Shown piece after piece: positions 34,081-42,175 of a stretch of DNA of 64,000 nucleotides; within the stretch, counting starts at the first letter, position 1, and each line of letters opens with the position of its first letter. The DNA comes from an uncultured Clostridia bacterium (GTDB lineage: Bacteria > Bacillota > Clostridia > Christensenellales > Pumilibacteraceae). The notes below the pieces were generated by a model. That model searched no databases, was not told where the DNA came from, and saw only the letters and a list, made by a program, of their open reading frames with translations. The stretch is from assembly GCA_934270565.1 (NCBI GenBank), contig CAKQPR010000001.1:124001-188000 (forward strand), in the 5' to 3' direction. The position numbers were made by a program, and so were the translations under genes.

Positions 34081-34109
34081 ATTATACTAAAATTCGACAA
34101 ATTTGTCAA
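34081..34109 (-). promoter_or_regulatory. oppA promoter
   Basis: Minus strand: TTGACA (34104-34109), 17-bp spacer, TATAAT (34081-34086). A perfect 12-bp palindrome GACAAATTTGTC (34096-34107) overlaps the -35 and the adjoining spacer and could be an operator. Confidence 0.87.
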
Positions 34110-34131
34110 TAAAATTTATATGATTTCGTTC

Positions 34132-35199
34132 CTATTTGCCGAAACCGCCGTAAAAACCGTCGATTTTCCCGTTTGCGTTACCGTTTTTATTGTTTTTATT
34201 CGCGAATTTCGGAAGATTTTCGCCGCAAAATGCGCCTAATATACTATTCGGCGTATTCTGGGGTTGGAAAATTTTTCCGAGCCTGTCCATCATTTCCTTT
34301 TTATGGTCGATGAGCGAATGCGCGTAACGGTTTAGAGTTACGGCGGCGTTTTTGTGCCCGAGCAGTTCGGAAAGCGTTTTCACGTCCATTCCGCACTCGA
34401 TCGCGCGGGTCGCGAACGTATGCCGAAGCGCGTGGAAGCCCCGCCGCTCGATCCCGAGGTTGCGTTGCAGAATTTCAAAACTGCGTTGGTACGATCTTAC
34501 GGGAACGGGTTCGCCCTTATTCGTTTCGATTACGAGCGCGGATTTGCTTGCTTTTTTGTGCGCTTTGAGGATCGGCAGAAGCTGTTTCGGAATGGGAACG
34601 ACGCGCCGCGACGAAGGCGTTTTCGGTTCGCATACAAGCCTGTGTTTGCCCGACCCGCCGAGGTCGAAGCACGTTTTGCTTACCTCGATCGCGCCGAGCT
34701 TAAGATCGACGTCCTGCCAAGTCAGCGCCAGAAGCTCCCCTATCCGAAGCCCCGTATACAGACATATCAGAATTCCCACGAGCTTGCGTTTCGAGCCCGC
34801 CCGACCGCCGAGTACTTCGCGCTCGATCCTGCGCTGTTCTTCCGCCGTAAAACACGTTACGGCTTTTTCTTTTGCCCGAGGGCGTTTGAGTTTCACGACC
34901 GTTTTCAATTCCGCTTCGCCCACCGTCCGCGCCGTGCCGAGCGAGCCGCTCAAAAGCGAGATTATCATATTCACCGAGTTCGGCGAAAGCCCGCCGCCCG
35001 TCGAAAGATTGCCGCTTTCGGAAAGTTTCGTCACATACCGCTGTAGCACAAGCGGAGTGAGTTCCGCCACGTCGTACACGCCGAGGTCGGCTTTTAAGTG
35101 ATTGTTTATCACGCTTGCGTAACGCTCGCGCGTTTTCGTCTTTACCGTCGGCGCAACGTAATGCGCGTACCACTCGTCTAACCATTGTTCGTATTTCAT
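34132..35199 (-). CDS. Tyrosine recombinase (phage-type integrase)
   Basis: 355 residues. N-terminal SAM-like DNA-binding domain (about 1-100: WLDEWYAHYVAPTVKTKTRERYASVI), then the catalytic domain. Catalytic residues visible: Arg in CLYTGLRIGELLAL, HALRHTFATR (His-x-x-Arg), LLGHKNAAVTLNRYAH (His and the Tyr nucleophile). All are present, so it should be active. A Gly/Asn/Lys-rich tail (about 310-355) follows. No arm-binding AP2 domain, excisionase, structural phage or conjugation gene is nearby, so it is an orphan or a remnant. A tRNA-Leu gene lies 1.3 kb away, but no duplicated tRNA end was seen. It has its own promoter. Confidence 0.92.
   Translation of the reverse strand: MKYEQWLDEWYAHYVAPTVKTKTRERYASVINNHLKADLGVYDVAELTPLVLQRYVTKLSESGNLSTGGGLSPNSVNMIISLLSGSLGTARTVGEAELKTVVKLKRPRAKEKAVTCFTAEEQRRIEREVLGGRAGSKRKLVGILICLYTGLRIGELLALTWQDVDLKLGAIEVSKTCFDLGGSGKHRLVCEPKTPSSRRVVPIPKQLLPILKAHKKASKSALVIETNKGEPVPVRSYQRSFEILQRNLGIERRGFHALRHTFATRAIECGMDVKTLSELLGHKNAAVTLNRYAHSLIDHKKEMMDRLGKIFQPQNTPNSILGAFCGENLPKFANKNNKNGNANGKIDGFYGGFGK
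34232..34255 (+). repeat. 24-bp repeat within the 3' part of the integrase gene
   Basis: GCGCCTAATATACTATTCGG and the next bases CGTA, the inverted partner of 34043-34066 (21 of 24). It falls in the codons for the C-terminal tail (NTPNSILGA), beyond the catalytic domain. Confidence 0.75.
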
Positions 35200-35256
35200 T
35201 CGGGTCTCCTTGCCGCCGCGGTTCCGATGCTTGCCGCACGTTTGTTTATTCTATAT

Positions 35257-35286
35257 ATTATAACGCACGCGCGCGTTTTTTAGCAA
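35257..35286 (-). promoter_or_regulatory. Integrase promoter
   Basis: Minus strand: TTGCTA (35281-35286), 18-bp spacer, TATAAT (35257-35262). Confidence 0.75.
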
Positions 35287-35368
35287 GGACGCCGAACGAC
35301 AAACGGAAGCTAGGGGACGGATGATTTTCGACTTACCCGAAAAAATTTAAAAAATTCCCGCCGTTTCG

Positions 35369-35397
35369 TTGACTTGACGAAGCGCGCGGAGTATAAT
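35369..35397 (+). promoter_or_regulatory. Promoter of the ketopantoate reductase family gene
   Basis: TTGACT (35369-35374), 17-bp spacer, TATAAT (35392-35397). Confidence 0.87.
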
Positions 35398-35461
35398 TTA
35401 TATTATTTTCGTCGAATATCGCTGAAAACGAAAAAAATTTACCGCATCGGAGGTGCTTTTT

Positions 35462-36385
35462 ATGAATATCAAAATTATCGGCGCGGGCGCTATGGGCTCG
35501 ATTTACGCGGCTATGCTCGGCAAGAAACACGACGTTACCCTTATCGACAACTACTCGCCCGTTGTGGACGAGATCAACGCGCGCGGGCTCACGATCGAGG
35601 AAGCGGACGGATCGAAGAACGTGTATCGGGTCAGAGCCGAAATCGGCGGGTCGGACAACGTGCCGTGCGACCTCGCGATCGTTTTCGTCAAGGACACCGC
35701 TACCGAAGCCGCCGTGAAAACCAACCTCGGCATTATCGGCGAAAAAACGGTCGTTCTGTCGCTCCAGAACGGTATCGGCAACGAGGAAGTGCTCGCTCGG
35801 TTCGTGCCGCGCGACCGTATTCTGCTCGGCACGACCAAACATAACGCCGTCGTAAAGGGCATCGGGGTCGTGTATCACAGCGGCGCGGGCGCTACGAATA
35901 TCGGTTCGGTCGCGGGCAACGCGGTTTTAGCCGAACGCGTCGTTGCGGAGTTCCGTGCCGCCGATATCGAGACTAACGCCGTAGAGAACGTGAATTACCT
36001 TTTGTGGGAAAAACTGTTCGTCAATATGACGATCAACCCCGTTACCGCTCTTCTCGGCACGACGATATCCACGCTCGAAAGCGATCCTTACGCCCGCGAC
36101 CTCGCTCGCGCGCTCGTGGACGAAGCCGTGATCGTCGCCAAAGCCGAAGGGCTCGCGTTCGACGCGGACAAGGTTTTCGCCGCGCTGATGGAGACTTGCA
36201 GAAAGGTCGGAAGCGGAAAGGCTTCGATGTGTCAGGATATCGAGCGCGGGCGGCGTACCGAAATCGACTTCATAAACGGCGCGGTCGTGGCTGCCGGCAA
36301 GCGTCACTCCGTTCCCACGCCCTGTCACGAAACGATCGTAAGGCTCGTTCATGCAAAAGAAAACCTCGTTTGCGGCACGAAATAA
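35462..36385 (+). CDS. panE: 2-dehydropantoate 2-reductase (ketopantoate reductase) family protein
   Basis: 307 residues. N-terminal GAGAMG (7-12) binds NADP; FVKDTAT and LSLQNGIGNEEVLAR are typical of ApbA/PanE proteins. The C-terminal domain has NYLLWEKLFVNMTINPVTAL with the catalytic lysine, and QDIERGRRTEIDFINGAVV with the conserved glutamate. The reaction would be reduction of 2-dehydropantoate to pantoate in coenzyme A synthesis. The family includes reductases of other 2-oxo acids and no pan genes are adjacent, so the substrate is inferred. The ATG at 35462 follows GGAGG (35449-35453); a GTG at 35453 overlaps that site and is rejected. Confidence 0.87.
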   Translation: MNIKIIGAGAMGSIYAAMLGKKHDVTLIDNYSPVVDEINARGLTIEEADGSKNVYRVRAEIGGSDNVPCDLAIVFVKDTATEAAVKTNLGIIGEKTVVLSLQNGIGNEEVLARFVPRDRILLGTTKHNAVVKGIGVVYHSGAGATNIGSVAGNAVLAERVVAEFRAADIETNAVENVNYLLWEKLFVNMTINPVTALLGTTISTLESDPYARDLARALVDEAVIVAKAEGLAFDADKVFAALMETCRKVGSGKASMCQDIERGRRTEIDFINGAVVAAGKRHSVPTPCHETIVRLVHAKENLVCGTK

Positions 36386-36467
36386 ACTTTCGCTTCGCTG
36401 CGCCCCTGCCCCGTCTCGGCTTTTTTGCCGCTTTTAAAAATAAAACCGAAAAACGCCGCTAAAACGT

Positions 36468-36496
36468 TTGACAAATTCCGTCCGATATTATATAAT
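36468..36496 (+). promoter_or_regulatory. tRNA-Leu promoter
   Basis: TTGACA (36468-36473), 17-bp spacer, TATAAT (36491-36496). The tRNA begins 13 bp further on. Confidence 0.88.
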
Positions 36497-36508
36497 AATC
36501 GTCGTTGA

Positions 36509-36592
36509 GCGGTCGTGGCGGAATTGGCAGACGCGCAAGACTAAGGATCTTGTGGTAACTCCGTGCAGGTTCAAGTCCTGTCGACCGCACCA
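36509..36592 (+). tRNA. tRNA-Leu, anticodon AAG, with encoded CCA
   Basis: Acceptor stem GCGGTCG / CGACCGC closes the molecule, and ACCA is encoded at 36589-36592. The D arm has GGCGGAATTGGCAGACG as in bacterial tRNA-Leu. The anticodon stem is CAAGA / TCTTG with the 7-base loop CTAAGGA, so the anticodon is AAG (36543-36545). The T arm has GGTTCAAGTCC. A short variable arm (TGGTAACTCCG region) gives 84 bases in all. It reads CUU codons, or CUU/CUC/CUA if A34 is changed to inosine. Confidence 0.95.
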
Positions 36593-36599
36593 ACAAGAA

Positions 36600-36641
36600 A
36601 GTACGGACTTCCCTAAAACGGAGAGTTCGTACTTTTTGTTT
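36600..36641 (+). terminator. Terminator of the tRNA-Leu transcript
   Basis: AGTACGGACT (36600-36609) pairs with AGTTCGTACT (36624-36633), one mismatch, followed by TTTTTGTTT. Confidence 0.83.
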
Positions 36642-36665
36642 ACGTTTTAACCGAGGGGAGCGATT

Positions 36666-37526
36666 ATGTACAAAATCGAATTGAAGTCTCTGCCCGTATT
36701 CCTTCTGAGCGGTTCGGTAACCGTCGGAAACTACAGAAACGAATTTATCGGGCGTGAAGACTATATCGAAATAAGCGTCGTCGAAGAAGGCAGAATCCTT
36801 GCCGAAACGGACAACGGATCGTTCGTGATCGAGCCGCGCTCGCTGATAGTCATAACTTCAAAGGCTCGGGTACGCTTCTCCGCTCTCAACGGCGAGCGGC
36901 AAAAGCACACCACCGTGGCGGTAAAAGTCAGGTACGACATATCGGAAATACCTGCCGTCAAACCGCAGTTTTACGAGTCTCAGAAGGGCGAAAACAACGT
37001 ATTTTTTGCGCCGTTCGTCAAAAAAACAAACGATAAATCATACAATTCGCTATTGCTCGCGATCAGACAGATCACGGCGCGCCGCTCGACCGCTTCCGGA
37101 ACGCCGATCGACGCAGTTGCGGCTTGGTTCGCGCTTTGCTCCGAGGTTTCCTCCGTTGCAAAGTCGGACGCCGCTTTCGTCAGTCTGCCGCCGTCATCCG
37201 TTCTGTACGCCGAACGCATCGCAAAATACGTCGGTGAAAACCTTTATAAACGCATCACCGTCAGCGAAATCGCGGAAAGTCTGAACGTTTCGGAAGGTTA
37301 CGCGCAAAACACATTCAAACGCGTTACCGGCAAAACAATCGTCGGATATATCAATGAATGCAAGATTAGAACGGCCGCAGAAATCGCGTCCGGCCGTCGG
37401 ATTCTCCTTCGCGACGTCGCTTTCGGAATGGGCTTCGACGATCCGTCGTACTTCAGCAGGTTATTCAGAAAAGTAATGGGCGTAAGCTACGAAGAATATA
37501 TAAGAAAACCGCCGTTCGATTTTTAG
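36666..37526 (+). CDS. AraC-family transcriptional regulator
   Basis: 286 residues. The N-terminal half is a cupin-like sensor (strands around EISVVEEGRILAETDNGSFVIEPRSLIVIT). The C-terminal AraC DNA-binding domain has two helix-turn-helix units: ITVSEIAESLNVSEGYAQNTFKRVTGKTI (about 206-234) and LRDVAFGMGFDDPSYFSRLFRKVMGVSYEEY in parts (about 250-280). It is encoded next to, and convergent with, a GH127 enzyme gene, so control of the glycan genes at 37.5-42 kb is likely but inferred. The preceding tRNA terminator separates it from the tRNA. Its own terminator overlaps the stop codon. Confidence 0.9.
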   Translation: MYKIELKSLPVFLLSGSVTVGNYRNEFIGREDYIEISVVEEGRILAETDNGSFVIEPRSLIVITSKARVRFSALNGERQKHTTVAVKVRYDISEIPAVKPQFYESQKGENNVFFAPFVKKTNDKSYNSLLLAIRQITARRSTASGTPIDAVAAWFALCSEVSSVAKSDAAFVSLPPSSVLYAERIAKYVGENLYKRITVSEIAESLNVSEGYAQNTFKRVTGKTIVGYINECKIRTAAEIASGRRILLRDVAFGMGFDDPSYFSRLFRKVMGVSYEEYIRKPPFDF

Positions 37527-37538
37527 CGGCGGTTTCTT
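37506..37538. terminator. Terminator shared by the convergent AraC and GH127 genes
   Basis: AAACCGCCG (37506-37514) pairs with CGGCGGTTT (37527-37535), followed by CTTT. The stem starts inside the AraC coding region. The tail is weaker than in other terminators here. Confidence 0.7.
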
Positions 37539-37542
37539 TGCG

Positions 37543-39510
37543 TCAGACAGCGCCTTCGGGGAGGTCTGCAATCGGGAAATACGTTATGCGCAGATTTGTA
37601 CAACCGTAAGGAACGAGCGTAACATCGAGCTCTTTTTCGACCGACTGTTTTTCGCCGAACGGCTCGAACGTTCTTCTCGGGTACGGCGAACACAGATACG
37701 GCGCTTTCCAACCTTTAAGTCGGAGCTTTATGCTCGGGTTTTTCCACGCGTACCCTTTCGGTTGCACAAATTCGACTTTCACGTCCTTTCCCGTAAGCTT
37801 TTCGCTCAACGCGACGTTCCAGTAAATCCTGTCGCGCCTGAGCCCGATCATTTCGTGCGGATCGCGAACCGGTGCTTCCTCGAAAACGGGGTGAACGTTG
37901 TACCAGTTCCAAACGATTTCTTTACCGTCTTTGCCTTTCGTTTTAACGGCACGTTCGGGGATAGGCAACCACATTTCCTCGATCGGCAACGCAAAAACAA
38001 GCGCGCCGCGCTTTATCGCAATAGGATGCTTTTTGCAATCGTCGTTCACTCGGATAATTTCGACTTCCGCATCGAACCTGAGCAAGACCTCGTCTCCGGC
38101 GTTCAACCCGCGATCGATTTTCGCGAAACCGCGCGCGTTCGGGATTGTTTCGACGCGATTGCCGTTCACTTTCACCGAATACTTTTTGCTCCACGACGGA
38201 ATACGCAGATGAAGCTCGATATTACTGCCCGATTTTACGACGAATTTCACTTCGTCGCGGAACGGATAATACGTTATTTCTTCGATTTCCGCGCCGTTAT
38301 GGCGAACCGAACACGGACCGTAAACGTTTGCGTACAGACCACCGCTTTTGTCGCTTAAAAACATCGATCTGACGAAATTGCCGAGCACCGCGACGGAGTT
38401 TACCGGACAGCACGAAACGGGATAACACGGCGCGTACACCTGCATATCCCCCACCGCCGACGAGGATTCGACAGTCGCGTAAAGCTGGTTAGGCGAATTG
38501 AGATACGCAATCGCCCGCTCGTCCTTTTTACGCGCGCCCTGAGCTCCGTTGTAAAACATCTCCTCTATCCGATCGCCGTACTTCGCCTCGCCCGTGATAT
38601 AACTCATATAAAAGTAAGTCGTATGGTAGAACGCATACGAACAATATTCGGTTTCCGCAACAGAGCTTACGGGACCGAGGTACTCGGTTACGGACACCGG
38701 CGAACCCGTTATATGCGTTGCCTTATCATAAACTTCGTCGAGAATTTTTGCCGTAGCTTTCAGATAGTCCGACTTTCCCGTAGCCGCGTACAGAAGCGCC
38801 GGAAGTCTGGACTGAGCGCCCAACCCCGCCGTATGATTCGAATTGTACTGCAACGGATAATCGAGGAACGATCTGTAAGAATATCTGAACACGTCGTGTT
38901 TGCACAGGTATTCCGTATATTCTTCGGCGAAACGCAACAACCGCTCGTCGCCCGTATACTCATAACAGAACAGCATCGGCTCGGTTATGTATTCGCCTGC
39001 GTAATTCGTCTTGTTCTCTCCATCCCATTTTTCGCAGAACCACAACATGCACCGGTGCACGGCTTCGATAACGTCCTTACGCCCCGTCGCTTCGTAAAAC
39101 GAAATAAGTCCGCGCATCGCGCAAGCCGTTCCCCATGCATTGTAATCGTCGTAAATATCGTCGGTTTTGAGCGTGTAGTTGCCTAAATAGCCGTCATCTC
39201 TCTGTACGGCAAGCATCGCGTTCACCCACGCGGTCGCTTTTTCGATAAGCTCGGCGTCATTCAAGGAAAACGCGAGATCGATAACACCGGTCCAGTAATT
39301 GCCGGCAATCTCCGCACCCCAGCCGGCTTGATCGCCTTCGCCCCAACTACCGACGTGCTTTCTGTTCACAAACGGATCGGCAATCATCGCGGGCGCGATT
39401 TCGTCAAGATGTCCGCCCATTCCGTCCTTATTCAACATAAGCTGATCGCGTAAAAAACCTTCTGCCCGAACGCTGCCCGCCGGCAACGCGCTAAGTCTTG
39501 CAAATTTCAT
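37543..39510 (-). CDS. Glycoside hydrolase family 127-like protein (beta-L-arabinofuranosidase type, DUF1680)
   Basis: 655 residues from the ATG at 39510 (GGAGGG upstream; a longer frame to 39585 crosses the promoter and is rejected). It is an (alpha/alpha)6-barrel with a C-terminal beta-sandwich. The signature YAPCYPVSCCPVNSVAVLGN carries the cysteine pair that, in family members, provides the zinc ligands and nucleophile. Further family stretches are GYLGNYTL, AGEYITEPM and NSNHTAGLGAQSRLPALLYAATGK (in parts). No signal peptide, so it acts on imported oligosaccharides. Removal of beta-L-arabinofuranose is the best-known family activity; other sugars remain possible. It is paired with a second glycosidase gene on the same strand and flanked by two AraC genes. 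Confidence 0.85.
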   Translation of the reverse strand: MKFARLSALPAGSVRAEGFLRDQLMLNKDGMGGHLDEIAPAMIADPFVNRKHVGSWGEGDQAGWGAEIAGNYWTGVIDLAFSLNDAELIEKATAWVNAMLAVQRDDGYLGNYTLKTDDIYDDYNAWGTACAMRGLISFYEATGRKDVIEAVHRCMLWFCEKWDGENKTNYAGEYITEPMLFCYEYTGDERLLRFAEEYTEYLCKHDVFRYSYRSFLDYPLQYNSNHTAGLGAQSRLPALLYAATGKSDYLKATAKILDEVYDKATHITGSPVSVTEYLGPVSSVAETEYCSYAFYHTTYFYMSYITGEAKYGDRIEEMFYNGAQGARKKDERAIAYLNSPNQLYATVESSSAVGDMQVYAPCYPVSCCPVNSVAVLGNFVRSMFLSDKSGGLYANVYGPCSVRHNGAEIEEITYYPFRDEVKFVVKSGSNIELHLRIPSWSKKYSVKVNGNRVETIPNARGFAKIDRGLNAGDEVLLRFDAEVEIIRVNDDCKKHPIAIKRGALVFALPIEEMWLPIPERAVKTKGKDGKEIVWNWYNVHPVFEEAPVRDPHEMIGLRRDRIYWNVALSEKLTGKDVKVEFVQPKGYAWKNPSIKLRLKGWKAPYLCSPYPRRTFEPFGEKQSVEKELDVTLVPYGCTNLRITYFPIADLPEGAV

Positions 39511-39549
39511 ATACTTTCGATTTCCCTCCGCTGATTTCAGAATACGATT

Positions 39550-39578
39550 ATGATACCAAAGCGGCGGGGAAAAGTCAA
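39550..39578 (-). promoter_or_regulatory. Promoter of the GH127 gene
   Basis: Minus strand: TTGACT (39573-39578), 17-bp spacer, TATCAT (39550-39555). The unusual TATCAT -10 is shared with the promoter of the neighbouring GH42-like gene. Confidence 0.78.
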
Positions 39579-39667
39579 TGCACAATAATAATATGTATGG
39601 ACTATTCTTACATTATTTAAGGTTTGTAAGCGATATCCCGCTAATTTCAAAGTCGATTCGTTTGACC

Positions 39668-39700
39668 GAAAAAAGACCGCGGCGGGCGGTCTTTTTTCGT
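39668..39700. terminator. Terminator between the two glycosidase genes
   Basis: A perfect 13-bp stem GAAAAAAGACCGC / GCGGTCTTTTTTC around a 5-base loop. It ends the GH42-like transcript, so the GH127 gene is transcribed separately. Confidence 0.9.
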
Positions 39701-39719
39701 TTCGGTTTATCGTTTCGGG

Positions 39720-41882
39720 TTAGTTTTCGGGCGTAACCTTTTCGAATATCCTGAATTTCTTTGCGGGAATATTCAATTCGGTTTTGCCTTCGACGATCTC
39801 GCCGGTTATAGCGTCGCGGTATTTTCCGTCGAAATCGTAAGTAAATTCGCTGTCGAACCTCGGGAAAAACCCGACGAGCATATTATCCGCAAGAACGGCA
39901 ACGTGCGTTTTCGCAAGCATTTTCACGCCCGCCTCAAGTATGAAATCGGTAAGAAGCGCGCTTCTCAGAGCGAAATCGACCGTAAGAATATGCGTCAGAC
40001 CGTCGTGCTTTTTGCGCGCGGTAATGACGTGTCCGTCGTCGGTCGTCTGAATAATCTCGTCGTCTGCCGAAGGAACGATTTCAAGAAGCGGGTAGTCCTG
40101 CTTGCAGGTGTGAACGCAATGCCAGTAGATATGCTTGTACTGATCCTTATGAAGCGCGCGTTCGCCGCACTCTCTCGTCTTAAAGCCCGTGACTTTCGTC
40201 TGATTGCCGAAGTCGAAACCGTTTTCGCCTATCATCGCGGGCGCGTAATTCCAAAGTATCGTGGCGGCGGGGTTGAGCTTCGACTTGATTTCCCGCCACA
40301 GCTTTTCGGGCATAACGAACGCGTGGCAGAACACAACGAATTTATACTGAGAAACGTCCGTTTCGAGAAGGTCGCACACTCTCAGGTGATCCACGGGAAC
40401 GCCGCAAAGTCTCAGTTCTCTCTCGAGCTTATACCTCGCGTTGCGCGCCACGCCCGAGCACTGCGCCATATGTCCGCAACTCGCCTCGTCCTCGACAAAC
40501 ACGACTTCGGCAATCGATTTGCGCGCGATAGGACGCCATTTCTTGAAGAATTTCGCCTGCTCGGTGAACATTTCCACAAGCGCTTCGTCCGAGAACCAGT
40601 CGTCATCGCCCGGCGCGCCGCCGATATCCATCCACCAGAACGTAAAATTCATCGTAAGCGCGCGGTAGATTTCGCGCCAGAACACGGTTATTGTGTCCTC
40701 AAGCGATTTCGGGGCGCGATCTCCGTCGGTCTTGAGCGCGTGATAGCTTCGCGAGTCGTTTTCCTCCACCCAGAGTTTTTTGTTGGATATGGACTGTCCC
40801 GGCGCCTGCGAAGCCCCCGGGTCGCCCGCAAGGCAATAGTGATAAGCCTTTGGTGAGGACATAAAGTCGATATACGGCGATTTAAGCAATTCGTCGATGC
40901 CGAGGTGTCCGGCGTAACCGACGGTTTCGTCCTGAAGGTAGCCGAAGAAACACCCGTTCGGCTTGCCCGAAATATCGTAGCAAACTTTCGCGAACGTTTC
41001 GAGCGCGTGCCTCGTTACTTTACAGTGGAACTCGAACGTATCGATCATTTTCTGATTGTCGCACAACAGAAGCTGACGCAGATTCATTCCCCTTTCCGAC
41101 CAGTATTCCTGCGGATCGGGCTCGTAAATTTCGTCGAGTTGCAGATTTTCCTTGCCGTAAGCCTTGCGGATACCGTCTATACTGCCGTACTTCCCGAGCA
41201 GAAATTCTCTGAAATGCTTTGTGTTGGAAATACCGAAATCGCCGCGCCTTATATCGCCCTGATTCCGCCAGTCGCCCCACCACATGTTTTCGCCGCAGTT
41301 GCCGAAACCGCCGATAAAGTAGCCTAAAATCTGATTTGCGTACTTGCTTTGTTCGAGGTGCGTTACGAATTTCTTTAACGCTTCCACGCAGTCGTCCAGC
41401 CAGACTTTCGACGAGAACGACGGACCGGAAAACAACCCGGGACCTTCCTTGTTATACCCGTCGTTACCCGTCCGATCGTAATCGGGCGTGTCGATGCGCG
41501 CGAGGATTTCCTCTTTCGTCTTGGGTCCGCCGTAATACACGCACAGCTCCTCGGGGTGTTTTCTCGCCCACTCCTTTCCGAGAAAACCCCACGAAGCGTA
41601 AGGCCGAAGCTGAATTCTCGGCACGATAAACCTGTTCGGATAGCCTTCGAGCGTCGTTTCGAGCGCCTTATCCGTCTTTGTGTAATCGTAACTCCCGTCC
41701 TCCTCGACTCCGAGAAACATGTTGAACGTTCTTATATCCGAGCCGATCCGATCGAGAACTTCGTGGTTTTTGTAATAGAACGCGTCTTTTTCGTTGTCGT
41801 TCTTGCTGAACGCGTTGTAATAAAACGACCACGGCGTATTGCTCATTATTTCGAGCGCTTCGCTTTTCGTCAACTTTTTCAT
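39720..41882 (-). CDS. GH42-like glycoside hydrolase (beta-galactosidase superfamily)
   Basis: 720 residues from the ATG at 41882 (AGGGGTGA upstream). The N-terminal half looks like a (beta/alpha)8 barrel: IGGFGNCGENMWWGDWRNQGD carries a glutamate in the position of the acid/base, and KLWVEENDSRSYHA holds a glutamate in the position of the nucleophile. The middle (about 480-610) resembles the beta-galactosidase trimerisation domain (VVFCHAFVMPEKLWREIKSKLNP in parts), with a small beta domain at the end. There is no signal peptide. The match to GH42 proper is loose, so it could belong to another clan A family; the substrate is unknown. It is divergent from an AraC regulator gene, with promoters on both strands in the gap. 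Confidence 0.72.
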   Translation of the reverse strand: MKKLTKSEALEIMSNTPWSFYYNAFSKNDNEKDAFYYKNHEVLDRIGSDIRTFNMFLGVEEDGSYDYTKTDKALETTLEGYPNRFIVPRIQLRPYASWGFLGKEWARKHPEELCVYYGGPKTKEEILARIDTPDYDRTGNDGYNKEGPGLFSGPSFSSKVWLDDCVEALKKFVTHLEQSKYANQILGYFIGGFGNCGENMWWGDWRNQGDIRRGDFGISNTKHFREFLLGKYGSIDGIRKAYGKENLQLDEIYEPDPQEYWSERGMNLRQLLLCDNQKMIDTFEFHCKVTRHALETFAKVCYDISGKPNGCFFGYLQDETVGYAGHLGIDELLKSPYIDFMSSPKAYHYCLAGDPGASQAPGQSISNKKLWVEENDSRSYHALKTDGDRAPKSLEDTITVFWREIYRALTMNFTFWWMDIGGAPGDDDWFSDEALVEMFTEQAKFFKKWRPIARKSIAEVVFVEDEASCGHMAQCSGVARNARYKLERELRLCGVPVDHLRVCDLLETDVSQYKFVVFCHAFVMPEKLWREIKSKLNPAATILWNYAPAMIGENGFDFGNQTKVTGFKTRECGERALHKDQYKHIYWHCVHTCKQDYPLLEIVPSADDEIIQTTDDGHVITARKKHDGLTHILTVDFALRSALLTDFILEAGVKMLAKTHVAVLADNMLVGFFPRFDSEFTYDFDGKYRDAITGEIVEGKTELNIPAKKFRIFEKVTPEN

Positions 41883-41954
41883 AACGTCACCCCTGTTTTG
41901 TGCCGCCGCGCGAATAATTCCGATCGCATGACGGCGAAGTTTTAAGTTGCACAT

Positions 41955-41983
41955 ATGATACCATATTTCGCCTCGCTTTGCAA
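41955..41983 (-). promoter_or_regulatory. Promoter of the GH42-like gene
   Basis: Minus strand: TTGCAA (41978-41983), 17-bp spacer, TATCAT (41955-41960). Confidence 0.72.
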
Positions 41984-42016
41984 CTCGAAGTTTCGTTTTT
42001 TATTCTCATTCTTTTG

Positions 42017-42046
42017 ACTAAACACTTGCTTTTTGTCACGTTTAGT
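42017..42046. promoter_or_regulatory. Inverted repeat at the AraC promoter
   Basis: ACTAAAC (42017-42023) and GTTTAGT (42040-42046) flank the -35 of the AraC promoter. This is a possible regulator site controlling the AraC gene and the divergent glycosidase gene. Confidence 0.5.
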
Positions 42047-42054
42047 GGTACAAT
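42026..42054 (+). promoter_or_regulatory. Promoter of the second AraC gene
   Basis: TTGCTT (42026-42031), 17-bp spacer, TACAAT (42049-42054). Confidence 0.72.
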
Positions 42055-42175
42055 TAACAAAACGCCAACGCGGACGACCGACCGAGCGGAGCGCACCCGA
42101 AAAACGGTGCTTACCCACGGAAAGCAGTCGCCGCGCCGTATTAAACTTTTCGCAGGGCAACGAAAGGAAACGCTT

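Noticed and set aside
35453..35461. GTG start for the ketopantoate reductase gene
   Set aside because: The GTG is part of the GGAGGTG ribosome site; the ATG at 35462 has correct spacing and gives the normal Rossmann start MNIKIIGAG.
34132..36592. A small integrated element between the integrase and tRNA-Leu
   Set aside because: The only gene between them is a housekeeping-type ketopantoate reductase with its own promoter, no duplicated tRNA 3' end was found, and no other mobile genes are present.
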